From positions 62,001 through 126,000 of the forward strand of contig CAJNOP010000108.1 of NCBI GenBank assembly GCA_905250075.1: a DNA stretch of 64,000 nt. Reading direction: 5' to 3'. The position numbers and the translations under genes were made by a program. The stretch comes from Rotaria sp. Silwood1. Lineage: Eukaryota > Rotifera > Eurotatoria > Philodinida > Philodinidae. This document shows, piece by piece, positions 1 to 12,484 of the stretch (position 1 is its first letter; every line of letters starts with the position of its first letter). The notes below the pieces were generated by a model, which ran no database searches, was not told the origin of the DNA, and was given only the letters and a program-made list of their open reading frames with translations.

Positions 1-1224
1 CTTTGTACTTTATTCTTTGAATTATACCGTTAATAAGATCGCTTAAGCATTGAAAATTTTTTAATACTTACTAACGATTTACAATTTACCATCAAGTGCT
101 TTCGTTTGACTACCTTCTTAATAAACCAATTTTGATGTAGGAAGATTTACAAATTATCTGAAAAAGCTCTTATTTGATAAAATGTCTAGGACTCACGTAC
201 AAAGGTCATATAAATTTTAATAGAATAAAAAATAACACATTCAATCTTGTAGATCTATTCGTTATATAAGTTAAATTAATATTAGTTGTTACAATTAAAA
301 GAGATAATTTAGTCTTAGGTAAAACTTTAGTCTATATTTCAGATAAATTTAATTCATACATGTTGACATTTATTTTCGAATAATGTAGAATAATACAAGT
401 TGACCTGATTGATAAAATTGGTTCTGATTTACATCGAGTGTTTGCAACATCAATGATTCAATTTTTCCTATTCAACCGAACAGAATTGAGTGACAAAATA
501 ACACCCACATATACAAAGACAACGAGACGTTCCGGCTGCCATTAGTAAGCATGAGAAGATGTGCAAATAATAATGTTATTTTTTTTTTATCTTGTACTCT
601 AAACTTGTTTATAACTAAAGTGAATAATTTAGTTAACGAAATATAATCAGAATCTCTATATATATATATTTCATATTCACTATAAACATTATTTGTGTTA
701 TTACTTGATTTGTTCGTAGTTCTGATTAGAATTGGAATTATTTTTTTTTCTTTTCTTTTTTTTTTTGCTAACGATAACTCGTTTGGTGTTTGTCATGCAT
801 ATACATTTATAGTTATTTGTGATAGTAAATAGATTCTAATACAAATAATAAGAGAAAAGAAAAAAAAGAGATTTGAAGAGAATGTTTTTTTTTCTTCTCG
901 CTTTCTCTTTCTATAATATCCTTCTTTTTCTCTCTTTCTCTTTATATATTTTTTTTCCTTTTATTTTTTATTGATGAATCGTTAAAGAAAAAATTCTTAT
1001 ACACATATATATATTATAAAGTAAAAAAAAAACTATTGTTGCACTTTAATTTTTTTTGAGATATTTTCTTTTCTTATCAATGTCAACAACAACGACTCAT
1101 AGAATCGATTATGAAAAGTGTAGGTTTTCATTAGGATAGAATTATTTAGACGAACATTCTTTTCCCATTCATTTAAAAACAAATAAATAAATAATATTTT
1201 TTTTTCTTTTAATTTGTGTATTTA
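1..1224. other. AT-rich upstream region, no gene seen
   Basis: This stretch is very AT-rich, with several long T and A runs and a short TA repeat near 655-668. No open frame with recognisable protein similarity is visible on either strand. It probably holds the promoter, and at least one untranslated or coding first exon, of the receptor gene that follows, because that gene's main exon starts at a splice acceptor. I could not place that first exon: the ATG at 1080 does not join in frame through any of the donors I tested. Confidence 0.5.
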
Positions 1225-2574
1225 GACACTGAAATCGATTTGGAAACAACGACTTTATCACCTATAACTGCAAATGCATGTCAAAATCAAACAATATCAC
1301 CGTTAGATGAAATTGAAAATCGAATTAATATTGTTGTACCATATTTGGTGATATTAGGTAAATATTTGATAGATTCAAGGAACAAACGATGTTATTGTAT
1401 TTTGTATAACATTTATGTTTTTCATCTAACATGTTTTATTGCTTTGTTAGGTATCATTGGAAATGGACTTTCAATACTAACATTTTCTCAACGTAAATTA
1501 CGAAAATTATCCTGTGGTTGTTATTTACTATTACTGGCTATATCGGATACAATTGCTTTATTAGTTATATCTCGACCATATTTTTTTAAACAATTCGACA
1601 TTGAACATCATTTAAATTCAAGTATTTTATGTGGTTTACATTTATTTTTAACAAAAATTTTTGATGAATTAACACCATGGTTATTAGTATTTGTTGCTTG
1701 TAATCGTCTTGTATTATCACGTTATCCACGTAATCATCATTGTTTTCAAACATCACGTTCAGCATTATGGAGCACATTATTTTTATTAATTATAATTATA
1801 TTACTTAATGTACATTTATTATTTGGTATTGGTGTTGGTTATTCTCAATCTCAACCATGTAAATCAGTTTGTGGTCCATTAACAAAATCTCCAATATATT
1901 TATTTTTTTATAAAAATGTCAGTCCAATAATTGACTTTTTTTTTAGTTTAATTATACCATTTTGTATTGTATTTATTGCAAATATCTTTATATTAGCTAA
2001 TGTACGACGTGTTAAACGACGTGTTTTACGTGTACGTCGTCGTAAACGAGCTAGTCGAAATGCTCGTTTAAGCGTTGTTTTACTTGCTGATCTTATTACA
2101 TTTCTTATTGTAAGTTTACCAGTTTTATTAGTTGAATGTATATATCGATTTACACGTGCTATTGAACCTAATGCACAATTTGATGAATATATATGGGTAG
2201 CATGGTTGGTAGCAAGTAAAATATTTTATTTAAATTATTCATTATCATTTTATTTCTATGTATTAACATCATCATATTTTCGTCATCATTTTCTTCTTGC
2301 TATACGTTGTAAAAAATTACATAGTATTTTATTTAAACCAACAAATGGAAAAACAAATCCACAAACTTATCAAACAACAGATTTTATGTTAACGTATCGT
2401 CCAAGTCATACATCAACATCATCAAAAATAATAGCTAAAGCATATGATTTTAATTTTTCATATGAACCATGTCAACAACAACAAGAAATAGAAACACATA
2501 TATCAACAACTGTAAATGAATCAATACCATTACGTGAAAATCATCAATCATCTGCTTCATTATCTTATATATAA
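1225..2574 (+). CDS. Rhodopsin-like G-protein-coupled receptor, 5' exon missing
   Basis: Seven-transmembrane receptor of the rhodopsin class, expected in the plasma membrane; ligand unknown. The open frame runs back to a GTG at 1216, but there is no early Met, and TTTAG at 1220-1224 is a good splice acceptor, so the true start lies in an upstream exon. Numbering from 1216, helices are near residues 66-90 (with the helix 1 GN pair in IIGNGLS), 101-120 (LAISD), 139-166, 185-205, 234-262, 287-309 and 327-350. The helix 3 DRY motif is replaced by NRL (ACNRLVLSRYP), and the helix 7 NPxxY motif is degenerate (LNYSLSFYFY). Cytoplasmic loop 3 is strongly basic and the tail is long and Gln/Thr-rich. 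An AATAAA at 2653 follows. The fold is clear; the subfamily is not, though it resembles the divergent peptide-receptor-like GPCRs common in lophotrochozoans. Confidence 0.8.
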   Translation, partial: DTEIDLETTTLSPITANACQNQTISPLDEIENRINIVVPYLVILGKYLIDSRNKRCYCILYNIYVFHLTCFIALLGIIGNGLSILTFSQRKLRKLSCGCYLLLLAISDTIALLVISRPYFFKQFDIEHHLNSSILCGLHLFLTKIFDELTPWLLVFVACNRLVLSRYPRNHHCFQTSRSALWSTLFLLIIIILLNVHLLFGIGVGYSQSQPCKSVCGPLTKSPIYLFFYKNVSPIIDFFFSLIIPFCIVFIANIFILANVRRVKRRVLRVRRRKRASRNARLSVVLLADLITFLIVSLPVLLVECIYRFTRAIEPNAQFDEYIWVAWLVASKIFYLNYSLSFYFYVLTSSYFRHHFLLAIRCKKLHSILFKPTNGKTNPQTYQTTDFMLTYRPSHTSTSSKIIAKAYDFNFSYEPCQQQQEIETHISTTVNESIPLRENHQSSASLSYI

Positions 2575-2652
2575 AAATAATTTAAAACATATAAAGTTTT
2601 GTTAATATGTACTGTCTTTGTTTTGTAGTTGTTTAAAAACAATGAACAAGTG

Positions 2653-2658
2653 AATAAA
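2653..2658 (+). terminator. Candidate polyadenylation signal of receptor gene
   Basis: AATAAA lies about 80 nt after the TAA of the receptor frame, in ordinary AT-rich sequence. In DNA this rich in A and T such hexamers also occur by chance. Confidence 0.4.
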
Positions 2659-4399
2659 TGTAAGAAAAACATCAATCCAATCATTTTTCTTGGCTAAACA
2701 CTGTTCATATTTATGATTAATTGCATTACACCAGTGACTGTATGTCAGAAAAAATAATTCGTATTTTGAATGAAATATTTATGCTGAATATAGATTATTT
2801 ATAGAAGATTGTTAAGTCTTATCAATCATTTTTGTGGGCAACATTTTTGTTTTTTTTTTTAGACTTATATAGCATAATTGACAAGAAACATATCTGTTCT
2901 AAGAAGATAATATGTTATGGTTGTTATAGAAGTTAATATGAATTTTAAGATAATAAATCAATAATATATTCTTTCATAAGGTCATATATAATAGTCTTGT
3001 CATATAGATACATAAATATTCATTGGTTATTTTGATATATCTGTCGTCAATTATCGCAGACAATCTATCTACGTAAGTATCGTGAAATCATTTAGTCATA
3101 CAAGTTTCAAATCTGCTTGATTAGCATTGTATAAAAAGTTAATTTAGATAATTGCTTTCTTTGAATGAAATACTACAGGAATTATGTTTACATGCACAAT
3201 AGAGTTGAGAGAGAATTTTTCACTAAAATTCAATGCAAGTGTTTTGTTTTTTTTTTTGACATTTATGAAGATTGGGTGATATGAAAGTAGTGTCAGCTCA
3301 CACTGCTAATTTTTTCCTTAACATTCTGGAAAAAAAATACTTGTTTCCGCATAAACGAATTCATTTTAGAACGCAATCTTATCTATTATGCATAGAAATT
3401 CAATTTACTCTTAAAATGTTATACATTTAATACAACATCATTTATTATGAAAAGAAAGAAATAGTTAATTTGTAGGATAAAAATAAATTGCTAAAGGAAA
3501 GATAATTTACTCGATGCGTAAGCACACATATCTGTCAACAGTATAGATTGAAATAATAATAACAACTTGTTTGTTATACCAATAATAGAATAAAAGATAA
3601 AACGAAGAATAATCTTTTGGATTGTTTCATCTATTTTTTCTTGTTAAGTTTATTGACTGAAAGAAGAAAACGACATGTTTAATTTAAGAATGATTTTTTT
3701 TTTCTTTTAGTTTTCATTGAAGTTTTTTTTTTATGAACGTAATAGCTTAAGCAAAACGCTTCAAATGAGCGTAGATTAAAAACAAATATATCCTGGTAAG
3801 GAAATTAAATTGTAACAACATTAAAACACACTCTTCAATATGTTGTGGATGTTTAATTCCGAAGAACGTGCATTGTAATAATGTTGAAGACATTTTTTTA
3901 ATGACAGAAATCTTGAATTATTCGTTTTATGAATTACATTTGAATATTTAGTATTTCTACAAACCAATTTTCTTATTTTCATTAGTCCAAGATAGAACAG
4001 TTAGAATTGTTTTGATTGTAATATTAGCAAAAGTCTGATTCAATAAACAACAGATATCCTTGCAGCTACAGGTCTTCCTGCAGCTGGCTAATGATATGGT
4101 CTTTTGTCTTATTATTTCTTATTTCTTCCTACGCCAAACATCTGCCGGTCGATATTGCTAACAATCAATTAAGATGCTTGTTGATAAGTAAGTTGAGATG
4201 CTAAAAGCATTATTACACCGAACCTAAAAATTTGTTTAATTGGAATGTCGACTCTCGTTGATTATGCTTATTCAAGAAAACTTAGATTTAGTGTTTATTC
4301 CAGTACATTAAGGTTATTTGTTGGTGTAGGATAACCTTTTTTTTTATCATTTCTATGAGCAATTCGTATGTTGATTAGAAGATACGTACTGAACGACCT
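2659..4399. other. Intergenic, nothing recognised
   Basis: AT-rich sequence without a plausible coding frame or a clear repeat. No tRNA-like B box and no transposon ends were seen. Confidence 0.5.
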
Positions 4400-4419
4400 G
4401 TTTCGTTGAGTTATTAAAC

Positions 4420-5850
4420 AAAAGATTCTAATACTTATGCTCATTTATTCTGAATAATTTATAATATGATAATTATTAGTGAGATGAATCAATTCCAAAA
4501 AAACGCATATTCAGTCATGCGAGATGTATTAAATGTTAGTCAAACAGCGACCTTCTTTTTCATGTGTAGTATCTTAAACATTTAATAACCTTTTAATTAT
4601 TTATTGTTTCATGTCATGTGTACAAAACAATATATTGATACATTTGGACTATGAGTAACTTATATTGCAAGTAGTTAATGAACGGCAAAAGATATTCAAG
4701 ATGATTGAAATATAATAATGTTCAATAGTGATAGTTTATGATAATATGGACTTTCTATATTTGAATAGTTTTCTCTAGTCTTATGAAAATAAATTTATTG
4801 ATAAAACTTGCCCTGATAGTTGTTGCATGAGTCAAACAGTTAATAGATGACTCATATCATCGAATAAAACTTCTCAGATAAAAGAAAAAAATCAGACATA
4901 AGATCTTGTACAGTCAAATGAAATCTTACAAAAAAAAAAATTGTAATCTAAGAAATCTTACATTTAATCGTATTATAATATTGTCGAAAAATTTTACTGT
5001 TACACAACGCTCCTTTTAATCTTACAAGACGGAAAGATCTTTCAAGAATGTTATAATAACACTTATTGTAAGATTTCCGAGACGACGTTTTTTTTTTTGT
5101 AGCAATTTCGTCTAATCTTACAAAATCATAAGTACAATCTTGTTAGATTTTATCGTCTGACTGTTTCATCTAAATCAATCATTTTATTTTCGTATGGTAC
5201 TTGAAGTTGAAAATGGCAGTATGAGTGATGCTAAATATGTGGAGCATTTTTCTCTTTCGGTACTAAGTAAAGTGTCATTATTCATTGAATGTCATATAAC
5301 CAGGATGAGTGCAGCTACTTTATCTACTTTGACAAGTTCTGAAGTAATTGTTGTTAATCAAGATTTATTAGGTGCTTAGGGAAAAAAAAAGTAGCTTTCG
5401 CATCATTAGTATTACTAAATATATCAAACGAAGCAATTTTTACAAATTATTCATTATCAATATCAAAAATTGAGCGAAAAAATGTCATCGACAAATACGT
5501 TATACTCAAGGTGAATGAGTTTGAGATCCGGAAATAGTGAAAGATGTTTAATAATTGAAAATTGTAATGCAGAAGAAATTTCTAATATTTTTCTAAGTGA
5601 ATGTCATGTCACTAAGTCACAATCAGAATATCAAAGCAAAAATCAAAAATAGAAGTTTTATATATTCACTTAAGCTATTATATCACAATGCTATAGGAAA
5701 TAGAATAGATGAAATTTTCATAGATCAGACTCGGTGAGAATCTTGATATATATAGAGACATGTAATAAACAAGAATAATATTCTTCGATATAGAATTCAA
5801 TCGATGAATCACTGCGAAATAAACATCAAGGTGAATGTTCAACTATGATA
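4420..5850 (+). pseudogene. GH27 alpha-galactosidase remnant, copy A
   Basis: Decayed fragment of a glycoside hydrolase family 27 alpha-galactosidase (removes terminal alpha-galactose from glycans). The recognisable part is 5194-5376: LEVENGSM, then a stretch matching the HFSLWA...KAPLL segment but reading HFSLSVLSKVSLFIEC, then ATLSTLTSSEVIVVNQ and DLLGA, which match the family block that ends in VNQDPLG. The conserved Trp after HFSL is Ser, and a stop follows LGA where the family continues. No flanking exons with the catalytic Asp region are intact. The same segment recurs at 9.47-10.56 kb in the same orientation, with similarity extending well beyond the coding block on both sides, so the unit was duplicated as DNA. 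Copy A carries about 270 bp of extra sequence (4890-5165). The family assignment rests on motif recognition. Confidence 0.7.
4890..5165. repeat. Inverted-repeat insertion inside pseudogene copy A
   Basis: Sequence with no clear counterpart in pseudogene copy B. The ends are imperfectly inverted: CAGACATAAGATCTTGTAC at the left against the complement of GTACAATCTTGTTAGATTTT...GTCTG at the right. The interior holds several copies of a CTTACA/TGTAAG motif in both orientations. This looks like a small non-autonomous transposon. No target duplication was identified, so the boundaries are approximate. Confidence 0.4.
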
Positions 5851-5877
5851 GAAGAACTACAAATTTGGATTAGTCTA

Positions 5878-6162
5878 CCCAGGGAATAAAAAAATGGCAT
5901 TTCTGATGATGAAACGGACATTTTCTTTGATGTTTTTCGATTTCATCGATGAAAATGAAATATTTTCATCAAAATAATGCCATGACTTTGAAAAAAATCA
6001 AATTCATGCAATGTCACCTATGAAAATAAACATTTTCATCGATGAAATTGAAAAACATGAAAGAAAATGTCCATTTCATCATCAGAAATGCCATTTTTTT
6101 CATACTTTTGACGCAAAATTCATGAAAGTCGTGGCATTTTTTTCATTATTTTAGTCCCTGGG
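5878..6162. mobile_element. MITE with TA target duplication (mariner-like)
   Basis: A 285-bp element starts CCCAGGGAATAAAAAAATGG, ends with the inverse (TCCCTGGG), and is flanked by TA on both sides (5876-5877 and 6163-6164), the duplication expected of Tc1/mariner elements. Inside are two further arms, about 5893-5975 and 6030-6108, that are near-perfect inverses of each other (shared ATGGCATTTCTGATGATGAA and TTTCATCGATGAAA). The element could therefore fold into a long hairpin. It codes for nothing. Confidence 0.8.
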
Positions 6163-6164
6163 TA

Positions 6165-9100
6165 CTATTCAATAGTTCACAAGTTGTAGCTTAAATTAAC
6201 CAACAGATAATAATGAAATTCAAATGAACACATAAGATTTGCTAATTTTCATACAAAAACAGTTCGTACTTGAAAAGATCATAAAATATTTACAAGTAGT
6301 TTTGCATCATCAATATATCAATATTAATTTAGTGATTATACTTTATATTACTCTGAATAAAAAAGAAACATTCAATATTTAATTAGATAAAACTTAAATC
6401 GATCATTATGTAATAGATAAGTTTTAAAAACAAAACATTTTGCTTAAGATTTGTGATCTTCTTATTTTTTTTAAATATGATTGTAATTTTCAATAGAAAT
6501 GAAATAAAATTGAAATACGAGAAAATAAAATACATTTGATGATTTAATTCTAATAATTTGCTTCCATTTTCCTTATGATTTATACAGAAATGCACAAAGA
6601 AAAACGATTATGATTCTTATTCCGAATAATTTTATCAAGAATAGCGCGAACAATCTCCTAACTGATTTTTCGATCAAACAACACAATAACGAACAAATAA
6701 GGTCTTGTTTCATCGATAATTAGATAACAATGCGTTTTCCGATGTTAGAAGGGATTTAGAAAAAAAAAAACGATTAGTGTTCACCATACTCTATGAACTC
6801 AGATTATATAGTCGAAGATTATATATCTCTTTTTTTTTTGTTTGTGATGAAAATAAATGCGTAATAACTATCAAAAATTACATTAAGAACCGTAATGATA
6901 ACACGCAAAAAAAAAAAAGAAATGTCCTTTAGTAATAATTATCAATGTCCTTACAATGATCAATCTTATTCATCTTGATATCTTCATATGTAAGATAATG
7001 TTGCGTAGCTTTGATTAATCTTACAGCTTTCTTTATTTGATTTCGAGTGATTGTTTTTTCTTTTTCATAATATCTAAAACCCGAAGGATAATATTAAATA
7101 GAAAGAGAGAAATCAATGTATATTTTCATTTATAAAAATGATCAAATAAATATAGATCAAAAAATACTTTATTATAATAAATATATATGAATAATCTGTT
7201 GATTTGCAAGTTAATCAAGAAAAATAATTGGTGCTTTATTGGCCTTATAGTGTGTCTTCTGTCCCAATTGATAGATGCTTTCGAACATATGCAAATAATT
7301 TGCAAATCTGTTTCTGAAAATGGAAATGAGAAATAAAAGTGATAATATAAAAATTCCATTAGCGTTATGAACCATGTTAATTGATTTTTGATTGCATAGC
7401 AAAAGCAAAAAGAAAATTAAGTTTTTTTTTCCCATGAAATTTCTATTCATATTTTTCTATGAAAGAGGGCATCTTAGCTTCTACGAAGATTCTTTTTTTT
7501 TTCTGTTTGCATAAAATCAAATCAAAATATTCCTTGTGACAGAGTTTATTTATATATATATCACGAAATTATATTGTAATTGTATATGAGACTTTTCAAC
7601 TCCCAAGGATAAAAATATTCAGTCTACGACAAAAATAGAGATGCACTGGTTCTAATTGCAAAACAAAAATTTGCATTGGCCCCATCCATAGATAAAAGAT
7701 TCTTTTCTACATGTTTTCTTTTATGTCAACTCATACACAGTAGAGAACAACAACATATCTACATGTAAAGAAATGATTGACATTTACTTTTTGCGTAGTA
7801 TTCTTTTCTATTGCTTGGTTCTTGTGTGTCATGTAAAAATATTTAATCTGTACTCTTGGATAGTTTGTTATCAAAAATGAAAGGATACTTGATCGAATAT
7901 TTTGTCTAACTCTTGTTAACGGTCATATACTGAATGTTTCTATAAATGAATACAAGATATATTTAGATTATTCTAATAATTATAATTTATGCTCATGAAG
8001 AAACTGGTTTTGACCAATTTGACTTTACGTTATTGTGAAGCTTGACATGTCATAGACATGATAAGATTTCATTCGTATTCATAGAATCATTATATTTGAT
8101 GAATATGTTATCATTCCATCGTATTATATTCCATAAGTTGACATGAATACGAACACAAGAGATTTCTTTTATAGACATGATTCATCGTTACAATTGTACC
8201 TTTGTTAAGAGATTGTATTTGTTAATCTCGTTAATGAAAGTCCATATTTGATGACATTATTCTAATGTTTTTAAGCTTGAGTTTGTTTATATGTGACCTT
8301 GATTTTTTGTTTTTGTAAGAAAAGATCAAGAACTCGATGAGATCTCGGTAACCTATTAACACAGACTAGAATCCAAAACATGTAAATGACATTTATATTC
8401 GTCATTGTATGTGTTAAGATATATTAATCATGTATCTATTTTATTGTTTTTCAGTAAGAAAAGTTGCCTGACCTGTCTTTCTTTCAGGTTCAATTAATTA
8501 TCCTATTTCATTGAAGTGAACGAGAACACGAAGACTTGTACAGCGATCATAGTAAATTTGACATGCTATTATTTGGAATTTTTTCTTTAGTTTTTGTGTT
8601 TATACTATGACAAATAAAACTTTTTTCACATATATAATTTTATATTACTAGTTTTAATATTTAATCAATTTGAATGAAAAAAGAATAAAGAATCAAGAAA
8701 ATAAATATTAATAGTCAATTATCTATAAACGATATATACAATAGTATAAAGAATTTGATCAAAGAGAAACATTTTTTATTCTACACTAATTGAATAATAA
8801 ATTATCCATTGAATAAAAATCTAAAAGATATGTTACACGTGAAAAATGTATCAAGGTACATAAACACAATTCTATTCTAAATCAAGATAGTAACGCAAAT
8901 ATAATTAAGATGTTTGTTGCACACAATTTTATCAATAGAATGAGGAATAAAACGACAATGTTCTTATATTAAGTTGCTTTAAGTTTATACTAATCTACTA
9001 ATACTAGAAGATGATAATTTCAAGTTTTGTATGCTTGTTATTTTTCATTGAATTTTCTTACGAACTAGATAATGGGATTTGGGACGAGATCTCAAAAAGA

Positions 9101-9470
9101 TGAGAAATTCAAATTTTATCTATTAGTTTTTTTTATGGTTTATTTATTCAAAGATGAAACATTAGAGATCATTTTTATTATAACTGTATCAAAAACAAAA
9201 TTCAATAACCAACAGTTAATTAGTGTATTACTTATTGATATTGAAGCAGTTGAAAATCAATATGATTTGTTGTTTTGTTATTTATCTTTATGAGATATCT
9301 TTGACTTACGATGGCAAATTTGAATGATTTCTAAATTCTAACTCGAGATGATCAAGATATTATTGAATTCTCATAGTCAAACTTATCTAAGTTATTTACT
9401 TGTTAATGCTATAGGCGCATCAGATACTGAATAGAAGACATGTACTAGTCAACCTAATCATTTGGCTATG
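6165..9470. other. Intergenic, nothing recognised
   Basis: AT-rich sequence with scattered short frames that show no codon bias or recognisable motif. The frame at 9072-9293 lies just upstream of pseudogene copy B and has no recognisable domain. Confidence 0.5.
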
Positions 9471-10560
9471 GAATAAAAGATTCTCATATGTATGCATCTG
9501 GCAGGACGATTTATTTGAAATATGATAATTGCTATTGAGACAACAATTTTAGAAAACGAATATTCAGTTATGAATGTGCACAAAATGTTATTCAATTACC
9601 AGCCTTCTTTTCAATTGTGGCGTCTTCAGCGTTTAGGTATCTTTTTTCGTTTATTATTTCATATCATATGTACATAATAGAATGATGATACATTTAAAAG
9701 TATCTGATAAATTGCGAAAGATATTCAAGATAATTGAAAATTAATTATGTTTTATGGGAATAATTGATGATAGCATTGATATTTTTTTTTATACTTGTGC
9801 ATTTGTCTTCAATCATTTGTTGCTAAAAATGGTCTTGATACTTGGAATAGGATCTAGATAGCTAATAAATATCTTTCATTATCAAATCATATTTAATCAT
9901 TCTATTTTCATATAATGCTTGAAGTTGAAAATGGCAGTATGACTGATCCTAAATATGTCAAACAGTTTTCTTTTTCAGTACTAAGTAACGTGCCATTATT
10001 CATTGAATGTCATGTAACTAGGGCAAGCACAGCTACTTTATCTATTTTGACAAATCTTAAAGTAATTACTATTAATCAAAATTTATTGGGTATTTAAGAA
10101 AAAAAGAATAGCATTTACGTCAATAGAATTATCAAATATTATGAAGTGAAGTAATTGTTACGAATTGCTATTTATTAATATCAAAAATCCAAACGAAAAA
10201 CATCATCAAAAGATAGATAATTTTCAAGGTGAGACAATTCTGGATCTACAAATAACAAGTGATGATTATCAATTAGATGTTGAAATACAGAAGAAGTTTC
10301 TAATCTTGTTCTAAGTCAATGTCATACCATTAATTTACAATTACACTATCAAAATAAAAATCAAAAATGAACATTTGGTGTATTCACTCAAACTATTATA
10401 TCATAATGAAATGGAAAAATGAATGAATGAATGCAATTCTCATAGACGAGTTTCGATATGAATCTTGAAACATATGCATGCAATAAACAAGAATAATATT
10501 CTTAGATACAGACTTCAGTTGATACACCACTGTAAGATAAATAGCAAGGTTAATATTTAA
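9471..10560 (+). pseudogene. GH27 alpha-galactosidase remnant, copy B
   Basis: Second decayed copy of the alpha-galactosidase fragment, about 4.7 kb downstream of copy A and in the same orientation. The recognisable block is 9915-10094: MLEVENGSMTD (the family's DMLEVGNGGMT segment), then FSFSVLSNVPLFIEC, then ATLSILTNLKVITINQNLLG. It stops at the same place as copy A, right after LLGI, and an A-rich run follows in both. Non-coding similarity extends upstream (the CCTTCTTTT and CATATCATATGTACA region near 9600-9670) and downstream (the TCAAAAATCAAAA and AAACAAGAATAATATTCTT stretches to about 10505). It lacks the roughly 270-bp insertion of copy A. With no intact catalytic region and no Trp in the conserved block, this is not a working enzyme. 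Confidence 0.7.
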
Positions 10561-10599
10561 CTGTTGAGGAAGATCTTACAATCTGGATTGGTCTATTAT

Positions 10600-12430
10600 C
10601 AAATAATGTATAAACTGCTTTTTAGCTTAATCTGAATGTAATAGGAAAAATGAAATGGATACATATCAGATGTGCTGGCACTCATATCACAGTTATTCGT
10701 GACTTATGAGCTTGACAAGATCTTCAAACATTTACACACAACACTAAATATCGATTTTCATTCAGTGATGACATTGAAAATTACAATCAAAAAAGAAATG
10801 TTTTATACTTATCTTAAATACTTGATTTAAAATAGAATTGTCAACTCTAGACATCTCGAATAGGGTACATATGAATTATAATTAATTTTCAAATAGGGTA
10901 CACCCGCAGGGTACATAATTATTTTAAAAACTAAATGCATAGAATATGAAATGTGACTGAAAAAGCATATTGACAAGCCAGACAAATTCTATTATCATTT
11001 TTGTCTACGCAAAAATTGGTCTTCAACGTTGATATATTTGATGAAAAAATAAGTTTACTTGAATTCTATTCTACTTACAATGCTAATTGTTGAAATCGAA
11101 TGGCGCAAATCTATCTATAAAACTATTTTTTTTGTTTACTTATCGTATATCTGATGGTTTCCGATTGAGACTGTACAAATATATGAAAATCTGTACATTG
11201 AGTGATTGTAAATAATAGAATTTCCAATGCAGCTGCAACTGTATCAGTTATGATGACATTTCAATTTGGTTTCCATACGTGATTCTTATGACTGAATTCA
11301 CTTCGTACAAATACATTTGAATAAGGACTTAAATAAATAAATATTGATACTTTAATTAATCGCTATCATACAATCTGTGTAGAACCTCAGAGTACTTTCT
11401 GTTGACTTTCATAATTCACTATATGTTTAAAAAATTGAATGATTGTACAAGCTGAAAAATCATCCATAATTGATCGAGAAGTGAAGGTGATTTTTAGTAT
11501 GTGATTAAGAAATTAGAAAAGTGATACTAACTAAAATAGAAAAATTCATTAGTTTTTTATTAAAAGATTAGTCAGGTTTAGTCTAAATGGGATATAAAAT
11601 GTCTACCTCGAGTATACAGTGTTTTGTAGAGTAAAATATGTCAAAATGGAGTCTAATTGGCAATTATTACTTAAGATTTTGTTTTACTAATATGAAAAAA
11701 TTGAGTAAAAGTCAGTGAATAGTTAACTGATACCTCCGGATATTCGACTATAGATTAATAAAAAAAAAAAAGAACTGAAGATAATTTTCATTTATTTTTT
11801 AAAGTATTATCCATGTTGAATTCTATTTTTATAAAATATAATTATTAACCTTTTCTTTTTGTATATGACAAATGCATCATTCTTTTATCAATTTATAAAA
11901 AATAAAGGATATTTTCAAACTCAAACATCATATAATTAGTAATGTGGTAAAAATTAATTCTTGACATTGGATAAGCCATAATAATAAGTGATATATAAGA
12001 AGTTATATCTAATTGTATGTATGGTCAAAAAAAAAGAAGATTATTGATATTTTTTTTTTTTCGGTGGTTTCTATTTCATGTAAATTATCGTCTATTAAGA
12101 TAATGAACTTTATGTAAGATGTTTTAAAATTCTCCAACATTGAACATCTGTCATTTTTCTTGCCATAAAAAAATTATTTATTTTTTTCTTTTGAAAAATT
12201 ATTATTGTAATAATGAAATGACTATCAAAGTTAGTTAAAATAACTAATGATTAGTTCACTCTATGGATACAATACAAATAATATGAAACATATGCATGCG
12301 TACGATTAAAAAACTTCCGTATATTCTACAATTTTGATCACGACTATCAAAGTCCCTACTGTTATTATACATAATAAGCTTCATTACTCAAATTTCTTTT
12401 TTCTTTTCTTCCATTCTTAACTGAGAAATC
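10600..12430. other. Intergenic, nothing recognised
   Basis: AT-rich sequence without a convincing coding frame. A short imperfect direct repeat of GGGTACA occurs three times between 10863 and 10915. No transposon ends were found. Confidence 0.45.
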
Positions 12431-12484
12431 ATTTTGCGCAATAGAAAAATAATAGTCAAATCGATTTGCAAACAGTATGCAAAT

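Noticed and set aside
1216-1218. GTG at 1216 as the start of the first receptor
   Set aside because: Animal nuclear genes start with ATG and a strong acceptor lies just downstream, so the protein must begin in an upstream exon.
4893-5161. Reading the CTTACA/TGTAAG repeats as a CRISPR array
   Set aside because: Repeat units are short, in both orientations and irregularly spaced, and the genome is eukaryotic.
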